Assembly: GCF_023156245.1 (NCBI RefSeq)
Contig: NZ_JAKZAH010000032.1
Span: 1 to 44,327 of the forward strand
From: Marinobacter bryozoorum
Lineage (GTDB): Bacteria > Pseudomonadota > Gammaproteobacteria > Pseudomonadales > Oleiphilaceae
Length of the DNA: 44,327 nt
Direction of reading: 5' to 3'
A program made the position numbers and the translations under genes. The notes below the pieces were generated by a model. It was given only the letters and a program-made list of their open reading frames with translations, was not told the origin of the DNA and did no database searches. Position 1 is the first letter of the stretch. The number at the start of each line of letters is the position of its first letter. This document shows positions 7,173-16,305 of this stretch, piece by piece.

Positions 7173-7200
7173 GGCGAGCCTGAAGAACTCAGGGCTCGCC
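7173..7200. repeat. Stem-loop between convergent genes, over the stop codon of the YqjE-like gene
   Basis: GGCGAGCC-TGA pairs with TCA-(G)-GGCTCGCC around a five-base loop. The TGA of the minus-strand gene lies in the upper stem. There is no T-run on either strand, so a rho-independent terminator is doubtful; it could protect 3' ends or block read-through. Confidence 0.5.
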
Positions 7201-7701
7201 GCCCAAAGGTGTGCCTTCACCAGGATCAGCTCCACCCCCGGCATCTGGAGAGTCGCCGGCCCCGGATGATTCAGCCTTGGCCTGGCGCATAAAGGCCATG
7301 CCGCTTTGCAGGACCATCGCCCGGAAACGGGCGTCCGCCTGCCCGAAGATACCCAGGGCAAATGCTCCCAGGGCCGCTTCCAGCGGATTGTCGCGAATGG
7401 TCTGTTCCAGGCGCTCACGCATCGTCATTTCTTCCTGTTCGCTGTCGCCACCACCCGATGTCGCCCGGGCACTGATCAGTCGCCAGAAGAAAAGACCCAG
7501 CAGCAGGAAACAGGCACCACCCGAAATTGCGAGGGCGCCCGCCTGTCCAACCAGTGGGGTAAGGCCGGCGGTTGCCGCCCATAACAACAGGACCAGGCCA
7601 GCGATGAGGAGGGCCGACAGCAAGGCAAATGCCAGCAGTGCTCCGATGAGCGCGGCAATGGCCTTGCGGGCCAGCCCTTCGATTTCCTGTTTGGAGTACA
7701 T
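7189..7701 (-). CDS. YqjE/phage-holin-3-like membrane protein
   Basis: The 170-residue protein has two adjoining membrane helices (about residues 16-45 and 52-78). A cytoplasmic acidic segment follows (G-G-G-D-S-E-Q-E-E), then a helix with E-R-L-E-Q-T-I-R-D-N-P-L-E-A-A-L-G-A-F-A-L-G. The tail is rich in G, D, P and S. The layout fits the holin-like YqjE family that usually follows yqjD-type genes. It starts two bases after the DUF883 gene stops, so the two form one operon. The role in that pair is thought to be membrane association of stationary-phase ribosomes, but this is not shown for this protein. Confidence 0.65.
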   Translation of the reverse strand: MYSKQEIEGLARKAIAALIGALLAFALLSALLIAGLVLLLWAATAGLTPLVGQAGALAISGGACFLLLGLFFWRLISARATSGGGDSEQEEMTMRERLEQTIRDNPLEAALGAFALGIFGQADARFRAMVLQSGMAFMRQAKAESSGAGDSPDAGGGADPGEGTPLGGEP

Positions 7702-7703
7702 GG

Positions 7704-8009
7704 TTACCGGTCGAGCAGCTTGCCAACCACCAGTCCGGCCAGGAAGAGGATAATGACCGTCAGGAACGGCCGCTCGGAGATACGCTCTTCAGCTTCATGG
7801 AGCGCCTTCTCGCCGGCGCCGCGGGCGTAGTCCAGCGCTTCCTGGCTTTCCCGGCGAACTTCGTCACGGAAGTTGTTCAGGTTGCTCTTCTGCCCGTCGG
7901 CCACGCTCTTGCTCAGTTTGGCCAGGTCTTCCCGCAATGCCTTCAGGTCAGCTTTGACCTGCTCGTATTCAGCGTTGGATTCCTTGACGTCCTGGGATTG
8001 TGCTGCCAT
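7704..8009 (-). CDS. DUF883 family protein (ElaB/YqjD/YgaM-like)
   Basis: The 101-residue protein has a long charged helix (residues 10-75, V-K-A-D-L-K-A-L-R-E-D-L-A-K-L) and one C-terminal membrane helix (P-F-L-T-V-I-I-L-F-L-A-G-L-V-V-G-K-L-L) ending in D-R. This is the tail-anchored design of ElaB, YqjD and YgaM. In E. coli, YqjD binds 70S ribosomes at the membrane in stationary phase. It is the first gene of a two-gene unit with the YqjE-like gene. The family call is firm; the ribosome role is inferred from E. coli. Confidence 0.85.
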   Translation of the reverse strand: MAAQSQDVKESNAEYEQVKADLKALREDLAKLSKSVADGQKSNLNNFRDEVRRESQEALDYARGAGEKALHEAEERISERPFLTVIILFLAGLVVGKLLDR

Positions 8010-8130
8010 TGCCTATCTCCTTGATGGATGATGACTTTCCAAGTGTTTTCTGACCGTGCCTCCTCAAGGTAGCACAGGTGTGACGGTACGTCGGCATTAT
8101 TGAGGCAATGTCATGGTCTGACACCGCCCG

Positions 8131-9339
8131 TCATTGGTCCAGCAACTCGATCCAGTGTCGCACCGGAACGGACGAACGGGTTTCCAAGTGCAGCTGGCAC
8201 CCCACATTGGCGGTGACAATCTCATCGGGCTGGCCTATTGTCAGCGCAGCGAGTTTGTTGGCCAGTAGCCGCTGGCTCAGCTCCGGCTGCAGCACCGAGT
8301 AGGTACCCGCGGAGCCGCAGCAAAGGTGTTTATCGGTGGTTTCCGCCAGCTGGATGCCGGCCTTTTCCAGCACCTGCTCCACCACGCCGTTCTGCTTCAT
8401 GGCATGCTGCAGGGTGCAGGGGCAATGGAAGGCCACCTTGCCTTGCCGGTTCGACAGACCCAGGCGGTCCAGGTCCTGCTGCAGCAGAAACGCCCCCAGG
8501 TCCACCGTCAGTTCGCTCACGCGGTGAGCCTTGTCGGCGTATGCCGGGTCGTCCTTCAGCAGATGACCATAGTCCTGGACCATGGCGCCGCAGCCTGAAG
8601 CCGTCATGACGATGGCCTCGGCCCCGTTTTCAATGGCTGGCCACCAGGCGTCTATGTTGCGGCGCATATAATCGAGGCCATCGTCGTGCTCACCCAGATG
8701 ATAACTGACGGCACCACAGCAGCCTGCCGCCGGCGCCTCCAGCAGGGTGATCCCCAGGCGGTCGAGCACCCGGGCGGCAGCGGCGTTGGTGTTCGGTGTC
8801 GCCGAGGGCTGCACACACCCGGCCAGTGCAAGAACTTTGCGCTGATGGCTCCCGGCCGGCCAGGGGCTGGCCTCGCGTCTTGGGGGAATCTTGCTGCGCA
8901 GGGGTTCCGGTACCATGGGGCGGGCAACCTGACCGACCCGCAGCAGGCTTCCGAACAGGCGCCGGTTGGGCAGCACCCGCACCAGCGCCTGTCGCAGCCA
9001 CCGTTCCCGGGCCGGTCGCTCCATCCGCTCTTCCATCAGTCCCCGGCTGATATCCAGCAGGCGGCCATACTGTACGCCGGAAGGGCAGGTGGTTTCGCAG
9101 GCCCGGCAGCTCAGGCAGCGGTCCAGGTGCTCCCGGGTCTTTTCCGTGGTTTCGTGTCCCTCCAGGAACATTTTCATCAGGTAGATGCGCCCCCGGGGGC
9201 CGTCCCGCTCGTCACCCAGCTCCTGGTAGGTGGGGCAGGTCGCCGTGCAAAAACCGCAATGCACGCAGCTGCGTAATATGGCTTCAGCCTCCTGGCCTTC
9301 CGGTTGTGCCGCGAATTCCTGAACAAGGTTGGTTTGCAT
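8131..9339 (-). CDS. glcF: Glycolate oxidase iron-sulfur subunit GlcF
   Basis: The 402-residue protein starts with two 4Fe-4S motifs, C25-x2-C28-x2-C31-x3-C35-P and C75-x2-C78-x2-C81-x3-C85-P. Two CCG domains follow, with A-G-C-V-Q and A-A-G-C-C-G-A-V-S-Y-H and later H-C-P-C-T-L-Q-H and H-L-C-C-G-S-A-G-T-Y. GlcF passes electrons from the flavin subunits of glycolate oxidase to the membrane quinone pool. It is the last gene of glcD-glcE-glcF and starts two bases after glcE stops. Length is the normal GlcF length. Confidence 0.95.
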   Translation of the reverse strand: MQTNLVQEFAAQPEGQEAEAILRSCVHCGFCTATCPTYQELGDERDGPRGRIYLMKMFLEGHETTEKTREHLDRCLSCRACETTCPSGVQYGRLLDISRGLMEERMERPARERWLRQALVRVLPNRRLFGSLLRVGQVARPMVPEPLRSKIPPRREASPWPAGSHQRKVLALAGCVQPSATPNTNAAAARVLDRLGITLLEAPAAGCCGAVSYHLGEHDDGLDYMRRNIDAWWPAIENGAEAIVMTASGCGAMVQDYGHLLKDDPAYADKAHRVSELTVDLGAFLLQQDLDRLGLSNRQGKVAFHCPCTLQHAMKQNGVVEQVLEKAGIQLAETTDKHLCCGSAGTYSVLQPELSQRLLANKLAALTIGQPDEIVTANVGCQLHLETRSSVPVRHWIELLDQ

Positions 9340-9341
9340 AG

Positions 9342-10418
9342 TTACAGCCAGCTATAGAGATGTCCGGGATTGAAAATACCGTTGGGATCAAAGGCAGCTT
9401 TCAGGCGCTGCTGGATCGCTCGCAGCGGCGACGGTTGCGGATGCATCACCTCCCCGCTGCGATCACCGTGGCAGAACAGGCTCACCTGCCCTCCGGCCCG
9501 GGCGGCCCGTTCCGCCATGACGGACAGGGAGTCATCCTGCCGGCTCCAGCGCTGGGCACCGCCCCAGTCAATCAGCGCCTGGTTACCCAGCTCCTCCATG
9601 GCAGCGGTCGGATTGACGGAGAAACGCCACAGGGGCTCGCTGCCACTGAAGAAGGGTAGCCGCTGATCACGAAGATCACGCCAGAAGGCCTCGCCGTCCT
9701 CACGCACCTTCATTTCGCCACCACTATCCGCCATCCAGCGCTTTGCCGTTGCCTCTACGGCAGCGGCCGCACCGGACAGACGCAGGTACAGGTGGCCGTC
9801 GTACCAGCAAGCCGCCGACAGGGGCTTGGGCTGGCCAGCCAGCTGGTTCATAGTGGCGATGGCCTGCTGTTGCGCCATGGGTTGTACCAGGGTCTGCTCC
9901 ATGGCGGGCAGCGGCAGCACCTTCAGGGAGACCTCTGTGATCACACCCAGCGTACCCAGGGCGCCGGCCTGCAAACGGGAGGCGTCATAGCCCGCCACAT
10001 TCTTCATCACCTGGCCACCAAACTTCAGGTGTTCGCCCCGACCATTGATCAGCCGCAGGCCAAGCACGAGGTCCCGCACCGAGCCCTGCCAGGGACGGCC
10101 CGGGCCGGACAGGTTCGCGGCCAGGGTACCGCCGATGGTGTCCGTGTCGCCAAACCGCGGTGGCTCGAACGCCAGGCGCTGGTTGTTCTCCGCCAGCACC
10201 GCATCGATATCCGCCAGGCGGGTTCCTGCCCTTGCCGTCATCACCAACTCCACCGGTTCATAACTGACAATGCCGGTATGCTCTGCCAGGCTCAGGGGCT
10301 GCCCCCACAGGCCACGCCCAAGGAAAGATTTGCTAGCTCCGCCGGTAATGGCCAGTGCGGTCCCCGTTTCAGCCGCCTGTTTAACCTGTTCTGTCAGCTG
10401 CTGGCTGATATCACCCAT
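9342..10418 (-). CDS. glcE: Glycolate oxidase FAD-binding subunit GlcE
   Basis: The 358-residue protein has an FAD-binding PCMH fold: A-I-T-G-G-A-S-K-S-F-L-G at 24-35 and a central G-G-T-L-A-A-N-L-S-G-P-G-R-P-W-Q-G. It ends with the typical A-F-D-P-N-G-I-F-N-P-G-H-L. GlcE and GlcD form the flavin part of glycolate oxidase, which turns glycolate into glyoxylate. I chose the ATG at 10418 because GGGGAGG lies six bases upstream and the protein then starts like other GlcE proteins; a longer open frame to 10505 lies inside glcD and is not needed. It overlaps the glcD stop by eight bases. Confidence 0.93.
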   Translation of the reverse strand: MGDISQQLTEQVKQAAETGTALAITGGASKSFLGRGLWGQPLSLAEHTGIVSYEPVELVMTARAGTRLADIDAVLAENNQRLAFEPPRFGDTDTIGGTLAANLSGPGRPWQGSVRDLVLGLRLINGRGEHLKFGGQVMKNVAGYDASRLQAGALGTLGVITEVSLKVLPLPAMEQTLVQPMAQQQAIATMNQLAGQPKPLSAACWYDGHLYLRLSGAAAAVEATAKRWMADSGGEMKVREDGEAFWRDLRDQRLPFFSGSEPLWRFSVNPTAAMEELGNQALIDWGGAQRWSRQDDSLSVMAERAARAGGQVSLFCHGDRSGEVMHPQPSPLRAIQQRLKAAFDPNGIFNPGHLYSWL

Positions 10419-11940
10419 GACTTGCCTCCCCTGCCTGTGAGGCGTCGGGCTGGCGCAGGGGGCCAATGGCACGGTACTCCTGGCATTGGCGAAGGGTAGG
10501 CACACCCTTGCCCGGGTTCAGGATACCCAGGGTATCGAAGGCCTGCTTGATGGCATGGAACTGGGAGACTTCGAGGTTGCCGAACTGATTGGGCATCTGC
10601 CGAATTTTCTCCATCCCCACACCATGCTCTCCAGTGATGCTGCCACCAACGGCAACGCAGAGGTTCAGGATGTCACCGCCGAAGGCTTCGGTACGCTCAA
10701 ACTCCCCTTCCACATTGGCGTCGAACAGGATCAGCGGGTGCAGGTTGCCGTCACCGGCGTGGAATACGTTGGCAACGCGCAGCCCGTAATGGTCTGACAG
10801 GCGCTGCATTTCAGTCAGAACGTGGGCCAGCTGGCTTCGGGGAATGGTGCCGTCCATGCAGTAATAGTCGGGGGAGATTCGCCCTACCGCCGGGAAGGCG
10901 GACTTGCGGCCTTTCCACAGCAATGCCCTTTCCTCCTCCGAGCCGGAGGTACGAACCGACGTGGCCCCCAGTGCCCGGAACAGGGATTCGGCCTGGTGGA
11001 TATGGTCGTGCACTTCTTCCTCGGTGCCGTCCACCTCGCACAGCAACAGTGCTGCCGCATCGGTGGGGTAACCGGCATGGGCGAAGTCTTCGGCCGCCTG
11101 GATGGCAAAGCCGTCCATCATTTCCAGGCCGCCGGGAATAATGCCATGGCCGATGATCCCGGCCACGGCCGCGCCGGCTGCCTGGACCGTATCAAACCCG
11201 GCCATGACCACCTGGGCCACTTCCGGCTTCGGTAACAGCTTGACCTGCACCTCGGTGACAATCCCCAGCAGTCCTTCCGAACCGGTCATCAGCGCCAGCA
11301 GGTCCATGCCACAGCTGTCATAGCCATCGCTGCCGATCGTTACCCGCTCACCCTCGGCGGTGACCACTTCCACACTGAGCAGATTGTGGACCGTCAGGCC
11401 GTATTTAAGGCAATGCACCCCACCGGAGTTCTCTGCCACATTGCCGCCGATGGTACAGGCGATCTGCGAAGACGGATCCGGGCCGTAATACAAGCCATAC
11501 TTCGCGGCCGCCTCGCTGATGGCCAGGTTACGCACACCCGGCTGCAGGCGGGCACTGCGGGCCTGGGGATCAATGGACAGGATTCGATTGAACTTCGCCA
11601 GCGACAGCACGATACCGCCGGCATGGGGCATGGCCCCGGCACTCAGCCCTGTGCCGGCGCCCCGGGCCACCACCGGGACCTCTTCAGCGTGGCAAATGCG
11701 CATGATCTGCTGCACCTGTTCCACGGTTTCCGGCAGCAGCACCATCTGCGGCATTTCACAGTACATGGAGAGGCCGTCGCACTCGTAGGGACGGATGGTC
11801 TCATCATCGGTGATCACAGAGTCCGGGCTGAGAAAGCGCCGGAAGCGATCAGCGAGGCTTGCCCGGTACACCGGGGGGAAATCCGTACGCCCGTCAATGG
11901 GCCGGGGCGTGTCCGTTTCATGGGAGTTTGCCACTGACAT
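10411..11940 (-). CDS. glcD: Glycolate oxidase FAD-linked subunit GlcD
   Basis: The 509-residue protein has the FAD-binding domain (V-V-A-R-G-A-G-T-G-L-S-A-G-A at about 95-108, and I-G-G-N-V-A-E-N-S-G-G-V-H-C). The FAD-oxidase C-terminal domain holds V-F-H-A-G-D-G-N-L-H-P and the H-G-V-G motif in S-I-T-G-E-H-G-V-G-M-E-K. It oxidises glycolate (and often D-lactate) and is the first gene of glcDEF. I see no glcC-type GntR regulator or malate synthase gene next to it, unlike E. coli. The 5' end faces the divergent amino acid transporter operon across 240 bases. Confidence 0.95.
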   Translation of the reverse strand: MSVANSHETDTPRPIDGRTDFPPVYRASLADRFRRFLSPDSVITDDETIRPYECDGLSMYCEMPQMVLLPETVEQVQQIMRICHAEEVPVVARGAGTGLSAGAMPHAGGIVLSLAKFNRILSIDPQARSARLQPGVRNLAISEAAAKYGLYYGPDPSSQIACTIGGNVAENSGGVHCLKYGLTVHNLLSVEVVTAEGERVTIGSDGYDSCGMDLLALMTGSEGLLGIVTEVQVKLLPKPEVAQVVMAGFDTVQAAGAAVAGIIGHGIIPGGLEMMDGFAIQAAEDFAHAGYPTDAAALLLCEVDGTEEEVHDHIHQAESLFRALGATSVRTSGSEEERALLWKGRKSAFPAVGRISPDYYCMDGTIPRSQLAHVLTEMQRLSDHYGLRVANVFHAGDGNLHPLILFDANVEGEFERTEAFGGDILNLCVAVGGSITGEHGVGMEKIRQMPNQFGNLEVSQFHAIKQAFDTLGILNPGKGVPTLRQCQEYRAIGPLRQPDASQAGEASHG

Positions 11941-12095
11941 GATTCAACCTGTCGCGATTATGGCTGTTGTTTCAGCTCATCATAGGGAAGGCTGCGCCGG
12001 AGCACCACCAGACTTTTGTTGATCAAATCAGCTATCCTCCCAGACGTGCCAGTTGATTTTCTGTGTCGCAATCCGTACAAAGAGCGCCTTTCTGT

Positions 12096-12111
12096 AAAAT
12101 GTGTGCATTTT
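12096..12111. promoter_or_regulatory. Palindrome upstream of the amino acid ABC transporter, possible operator
   Basis: AAAATG-TGTG-CATTTT is a perfect six-base inverted repeat about 70 bases before the transporter start, inside the glcD/aotP divergent region. The region also holds two copies of TGTCGC (11950 and 12064), the first half of the Pseudomonas ArgR site, but neither is followed by AA at the right distance. A repressor or activator site is possible; which protein binds is unknown. Confidence 0.3.
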
Positions 12112-12180
12112 CTGTTCATGGTGGCGGATCTTTCGTGTATTTTTCACGCATCATGAAGAAGTCATTACCGGAGTATGGCC

Positions 12181-12951
12181 ATGGCGGACGTCGCCCCCCT
12201 GATCTGCAGGGACATCCACAAGACTTTCGACCAGAACGAGGTGCTCAAGGGCATTTCCCTGGAAACCCGCAAGGGCGATGTGGTGTCGCTGATCGGCAGT
12301 TCCGGCTCCGGCAAGAGTACCTTCCTGCGCTGCATTAACCTGTTGGAAACACCCACCTCTGGCGACATTATCGTGCATGGCGACCCGATCCGCTTCAAAA
12401 CGGATCGCAAGGGCGAGCGTATTCCCGCCGACAACCGCCAGGTGGAGCAAATCCGCGCGCGGCTTTCCATGGTCTTCCAGGGCTTCAACCTCTGGTCCCA
12501 CATGACGGTACTGGAGAATGTAATCGAAGCGCCGGTACATGTACTGAAAGTGCCGCGAAAGGAGGCAATCGAGCGCGCGGAGGCCTATCTTCACAAGGTA
12601 GGCATCTATGAGCGCAAGGACTACTACCCGGCCCAGATGTCTGGCGGGCAGCAGCAGCGGGCGGCCATCGCCCGTGCCCTGGCCATGGAGCCGGAGGTGA
12701 TGCTGTTTGACGAACCCACCTCTGCCCTTGATCCTGAACTGGTGGGCGAGGTTCTGAAAGTGATGCAGGGACTGGCCGAGGAAGGGCGCACCATGATCGT
12801 GGTGACCCACGAGATGGCCTTCGCCCGGGATGTGTCCAGCCAGGTCCTGTTCTTGCATCAGGGAGTGATCGAAGAACAGGGAAGCCCTGAAAAAGTCTTC
12901 GATCACCCGGAATCGGAGCGCATGCAGCAGTTCCTCGCGCCCCGGTTCTGA
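12181..12951 (+). CDS. aotP: Basic amino acid ABC transporter, ATP-binding protein (AotP/HisP-like)
   Basis: The 256-residue ATPase has Walker [10 protein letters not shown] (39-47), Q-loop M-V-F-Q-G-F-N-L-W, signature M-S-G-G-Q-Q-Q-R, Walker [14 protein letters not shown] and switch H in V-V-T-H-E-M. The insert after G-D-P-I-R-F-K is typical of the HisP/AotP group for arginine, ornithine, lysine and histidine. I prefer the ATG at 12181, seven bases after GGAG; the ATG at 12175 is only one base after it. It leads aotP-J-Q-M-astE. Coupling to the arginine degradation genes supports arginine or ornithine as substrate. Confidence 0.85.
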   Translation: MADVAPLICRDIHKTFDQNEVLKGISLETRKGDVVSLIGSSGSGKSTFLRCINLLETPTSGDIIVHGDPIRFKTDRKGERIPADNRQVEQIRARLSMVFQGFNLWSHMTVLENVIEAPVHVLKVPRKEAIERAEAYLHKVGIYERKDYYPAQMSGGQQQRAAIARALAMEPEVMLFDEPTSALDPELVGEVLKVMQGLAEEGRTMIVVTHEMAFARDVSSQVLFLHQGVIEEQGSPEKVFDHPESERMQQFLAPRF

Positions 12952-13037
12952 GCCAGCTCAAACGCTGGTAAAACGAAAAAACAGGACTGGAAAAAAGAGT
13001 CCCGACAACCCTGAAATCGCAACACTGGAGAAACCCC

Positions 13038-13793
13038 ATGAAGAAAATGATTGTTGCAGCGGGCTGCGCCCTGGCCATGATGGCCGGTTCGGCACTGGCC
13101 CAGGACGGCAGGGATATTCGTATCGCCTTTGACGTGCCCTACGAGCCCTTTGAGTACCGGGATGACGACGGCAACCTGACCGGCTTCGAGGTGGAGCTGG
13201 CCGAGGCCATGTGCGAGGAGATGAACGCCAACTGCGAGTTCGTGATCCAGGCATGGGACGGCATGATTCCGGGCCTGCTGGCACGCAAGTTCGACGCCAT
13301 CATGTCTTCCATGTCCATTACCGAGGAGCGGGCCGAGCGGGTACTGTTCTCCGAGCCCTACTACATTACCCCGGGCGGCTGGTTCGGTCCGGAGGACTTC
13401 GATACCGACGTCACTGACATGGACGCGATGGAAGGCAAGACCGTAGGCGTTCAGCGCGGCACCACCATGGACACCTACGTGACCGATGAGCTTGGCGGCA
13501 TTGTCAGCATCAAGCGTTACACCACGGCCGACGACATGGTCCTCGACCTGGAAGGCCAGCGCCTGGACGTGGTCTTCGTGGACTACCCGGTGGGCGAGCA
13601 GACCGTACTGAGCAAGGACGGGTTCAAGGAAGTGGGCGAGCCGGTCAAGCTGGGTGAAGGTGTCGGCGTCGCCATGCGCAAGCGTGACAAGGACCTGGCC
13701 GAGGAAATCAACGCAGCCCTCGAGACCCTGAAGAATGATGGCACCTACGACGCCATCATGGACAAGTACTTCAGCTACGATATCAAGATGTAA
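13038..13793 (+). CDS. aotJ: Periplasmic arginine/ornithine-binding protein (AotJ-like)
   Basis: The 251-residue protein has a signal peptide cut after A-L-A. The solute-binding core follows: Y-E-P-F-E-Y-R-D-D-D-G-N-L-T-G-F-E-V-E-L-A, then W-D-G-M-I-P-G-L-L-A-R-K-F-D-A-I and M-S-S-M-S-I-T-E-E-R-A-E-R-V-L-F-S. It belongs to the family-3 amino acid-binding proteins (HisJ, ArgT, AotJ). The N-x-T-G-F-E-V-D/E motif and the basic amino acid transport context suggest arginine or ornithine. It is the second gene of the operon, 86 bases after the ATPase gene. Confidence 0.85.
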   Translation: MKKMIVAAGCALAMMAGSALAQDGRDIRIAFDVPYEPFEYRDDDGNLTGFEVELAEAMCEEMNANCEFVIQAWDGMIPGLLARKFDAIMSSMSITEERAERVLFSEPYYITPGGWFGPEDFDTDVTDMDAMEGKTVGVQRGTTMDTYVTDELGGIVSIKRYTTADDMVLDLEGQRLDVVFVDYPVGEQTVLSKDGFKEVGEPVKLGEGVGVAMRKRDKDLAEEINAALETLKNDGTYDAIMDKYFSYDIKM

Positions 13794-13841
13794 ACCACGA
13801 GGTGGCCGGTTCTGCCCGGTCACCTCTGCCCGGATGCCCCC

Positions 13842-14549
13842 ATGATCGATCTTAAAGGCTATGGTCCGCAGCTTGCCGAAGGCGCGGTCGTCACTATCGA
13901 ACTGGCCTTCCTGTCCCTTTTGCTGGCCTTGTTCCTGGGTCTCACCGGCGCTGCAGCCAAACTGTCTGCCAGCCGGGTTGCCCGGGGGATAGCCACCACC
14001 TACACCACGATCGTCCGGGGTGTGCCGGACCTGGTCATGATGCTGCTGTTCTACTACGGCGGCCAGGTTCTGGTGAACGGTATTTCGGACCTGCTCTACG
14101 AACACTACGAAATCGACTGGTTCTTCCAGTTCGACCCGTTTATTTCCGGTGTACTGACCATCGGCCTGATCTTCGGCGCCTACATGGCCGAAACCTTCCG
14201 CGGCGCCTTCCTGGCGGTGGAAGCCGGTCAGATTGAAGCGGCCCGCGCCTATGGCTTCACCCGCTGGCATACCTTCCGCCGGGTCATGGTGCCCCAGATG
14301 CTGCGCCATGCCCTGCCCGGTATCGGCAACAACTGGCAGGTGCTGCTGAAAACCACCGCGCTGGTATCCATCATTGGGCTCACGGACATGGTTCGTGTGG
14401 CAGAGGAAGCGGCCAAGGCCGAGCGGTCGCCTTTCCTGTTCTTTATCCCGGTTGCGGCGGTCTACCTGGCACTGACCGCCGTAACCGAGTTGTTTATCAA
14501 GTGGCTCAATCGCCGGGCCAACGTCGGCGTCGTGCAGGGGGAAGGCTGA
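13842..14549 (+). CDS. aotQ: Amino acid ABC transporter permease (AotQ/HisQ-like)
   Basis: The 235-residue permease has five predicted membrane helices. It carries the EAA loop E-A-A-R-A-Y-G-F-T-R-W-H-T-F-R-R-V-M-V-P-Q (about 128-148), which docks on the ATPase. An N-terminal G-A-V-V-T-I-E-L-A and V-R-G-V-P-D-L-V-M are typical of HisQ. It pairs with the next gene to form the membrane channel. It begins 48 bases after the binding-protein gene and ends one base before the second permease gene. Confidence 0.87.
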   Translation: MIDLKGYGPQLAEGAVVTIELAFLSLLLALFLGLTGAAAKLSASRVARGIATTYTTIVRGVPDLVMMLLFYYGGQVLVNGISDLLYEHYEIDWFFQFDPFISGVLTIGLIFGAYMAETFRGAFLAVEAGQIEAARAYGFTRWHTFRRVMVPQMLRHALPGIGNNWQVLLKTTALVSIIGLTDMVRVAEEAAKAERSPFLFFIPVAAVYLALTAVTELFIKWLNRRANVGVVQGEG

Positions 14550-14550
14550 T

Positions 14551-15273
14551 ATGCCGGACTTCATTACCGCCTGGCTGGACCAGAACGACGTCTTCACCAC
14601 CATGACCATGCTGGAATACTGGAACGGCCTGGTACAAACGGTGCAACTGGTGTTCCTGTCCCTGATCATCGGCTTGCTGGTGGCCGTGCCCCTGGCCATC
14701 CTGAGAACGAACCGCCGCTGGTGGGTGTCCGGACCGGTGTGGGTGTACACCTACCTGTTCCGGGGCACCCCGCTGCTGATCCAGCTGTACATCATCTATT
14801 ACGGACTGGCCCAGATTCCCGGCATCCAGGAAACCTTCTGGTGGTCCATCTTCCGGGAGCCTTTCTACCCGGCCCTGCTGGCCTTCACCCTGAACACCGC
14901 GGCCTACACCACGGAAATCTTCCGGGGCGCCATTGCGGCCACACCCCAGGGCGAGATTGAAGCGGCCAAGGCCTATGGTATGAGCTGGTTCCTGCGCCTG
15001 CGTCGCATCGTGCTGCCCAGCGCCGCCCGTCGCGCGGTGCAGGCATACTCCAACGAAGTCATCTTCATGCTCCACGCCAGCGCCATTGCCAGCGTGGTGA
15101 CCATCGTGGACCTGACCGGGGCGGCCCGTAATATTTACTCCCGCTTCTACGCGCCCTTCGAGGCGTTTATCGGGGTGGCACTGATTTACATGGCCCTGAC
15201 CTTCCTGCTGGTGTTCGCCTTCCGCAAGCTGGAGAACCACCTGCTCCGGCACCAGCGGCCCGCCGGGGGCTGA
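14551..15273 (+). CDS. aotM: Amino acid ABC transporter permease (AotM/HisM-like)
   Basis: The 240-residue permease has the HisM-type T-M-L-E-Y-W-N-G-L-V-Q-T-V-Q-L-V start, Y-L-F-R-G-T-P-L-L-I-Q-L-Y-I-I-Y-Y-G-L, and the EAA loop E-A-A-K-A-Y-G-M-S-W-F-L-R-L-R-R-I-V-L-P. Five helices are expected. It directly follows aotQ and is followed four bases later by astE, so uptake and the last step of arginine breakdown share a transcript. Confidence 0.87.
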   Translation: MPDFITAWLDQNDVFTTMTMLEYWNGLVQTVQLVFLSLIIGLLVAVPLAILRTNRRWWVSGPVWVYTYLFRGTPLLIQLYIIYYGLAQIPGIQETFWWSIFREPFYPALLAFTLNTAAYTTEIFRGAIAATPQGEIEAAKAYGMSWFLRLRRIVLPSAARRAVQAYSNEVIFMLHASAIASVVTIVDLTGAARNIYSRFYAPFEAFIGVALIYMALTFLLVFAFRKLENHLLRHQRPAGG

Positions 15274-15276
15274 GCC

Positions 15277-16293
15277 GTGGGCCCGGCGCAGGCACTGTTC
15301 GATCGCCACGGGGACTGGTTATCCCACACCCTGGCGATGAGCGAACAGGCCTGTCCGGTAGCGGCTGTAACCCTGCCTAATGGCGGACAGCTGCAACGTC
15401 TGGGTACCGGCCTGCTGCGCTACCACCCTGACGCCGGAACAATCCCGAAAACCGGCCTGATCCTGTCCGCCGGCATCCATGGTAACGAGACTGCTCCTAT
15501 CGAGCTGCTCAATGGGCTGGTAAACGACCTGCTCCAGGGCCGGCTGCCCCCCCGAATTCCGCTGCTGCTAGTCCTCGGCAACCCGCCGGCCATGGTGGCG
15601 GGAGAACGCTTCATCGAGCACAACCTGAACCGCCTGTTCTGCGCTGCCTGGCAGGACTACCCGGATTGCCATGAGACTCGCCGGGCCGATCAGCTGGAGG
15701 CGATTTGCCGGAAATTTGGGGAGGAAACCAGCCTGCCCCTGAAGCACTACGACCTGCACACCGCCATCAGGCCTTCCAGGCGGGAGAAGTTCGCCCTTTA
15801 TCCCTATGTGAAAGGCCGGCAAGTGCCGGAAACGGAGCTTGATTTCCTGACCGACGCCGGCATCGGAACCGTGCTGTTGCAGCACAGGCCGGCAACGACA
15901 TTTTCCGGCTTCAGTGCGGAGTGCCTGGGTGCGGAAAGCTTTACCCTGGAACTGGGCAAGGTACGACCCTTCGGCCATAACGACCTGAAACGGCTGAACC
16001 GGCTGCGAAGCGCCCTGATTGACCTGCTGGAACAAAGGCCACCAGCGAAGGCTGCCGGCCCACACCGCCCCGAGATATTCCAGGTGGTCCACGAGGTCAT
16101 CAATACCGGGAAGGGATTCCGCTTTCACATAGCGGACGAGGTGGCCAACTTTACGGAATACGCCCCCGGCACCCTGATCTGGGAGGATGCGGACACGCAA
16201 CACCGGGTGGGTGATCAGCCGGAGGCGGTTATCTTCCCCAACCCTGAGGTGCCGGTGGGGCACCGGGTGGCGTTGATGATCACAAAGACCTAA
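15277..16293 (+). CDS. astE: Succinylglutamate desuccinylase
   Basis: The 338-residue zinc hydrolase has the ligands H68 and E71 in S-A-G-I-H-G-N-E-T-A-P and H160 in Y-D-L-H-T-A-I-R, and the probable catalytic Glu224 in T-L-E-L-G-K. These are the AstE/aspartoacylase hallmarks. It splits N-succinylglutamate into succinate and glutamate, the last step of the arginine succinyltransferase pathway. The start is GTG at 15277, three bases after the aotM stop. It stands in the uptake operon, while the other ast genes run the other way; it converges with astB, leaving 12 bases between stops. Confidence 0.93.
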   Translation: MGPAQALFDRHGDWLSHTLAMSEQACPVAAVTLPNGGQLQRLGTGLLRYHPDAGTIPKTGLILSAGIHGNETAPIELLNGLVNDLLQGRLPPRIPLLLVLGNPPAMVAGERFIEHNLNRLFCAAWQDYPDCHETRRADQLEAICRKFGEETSLPLKHYDLHTAIRPSRREKFALYPYVKGRQVPETELDFLTDAGIGTVLLQHRPATTFSGFSAECLGAESFTLELGKVRPFGHNDLKRLNRLRSALIDLLEQRPPAKAAGPHRPEIFQVVHEVINTGKGFRFHIADEVANFTEYAPGTLIWEDADTQHRVGDQPEAVIFPNPEVPVGHRVALMITKT

Positions 16294-16305
16294 TCTCAGG
16301 CATTT

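Noticed and set aside
11950..12080. ArgR-type sites before the amino acid transporter
   Set aside because: TGTCGC occurs twice, but the downstream AA of the Pseudomonas consensus is out of place and the two copies are 114 bases apart; not strong enough to call.
12903..14750. A 615-codon frame antisense to the transporter genes
   Set aside because: It mirrors three well-conserved transporter genes in GC-rich sequence and has no ribosome-binding site or family match.
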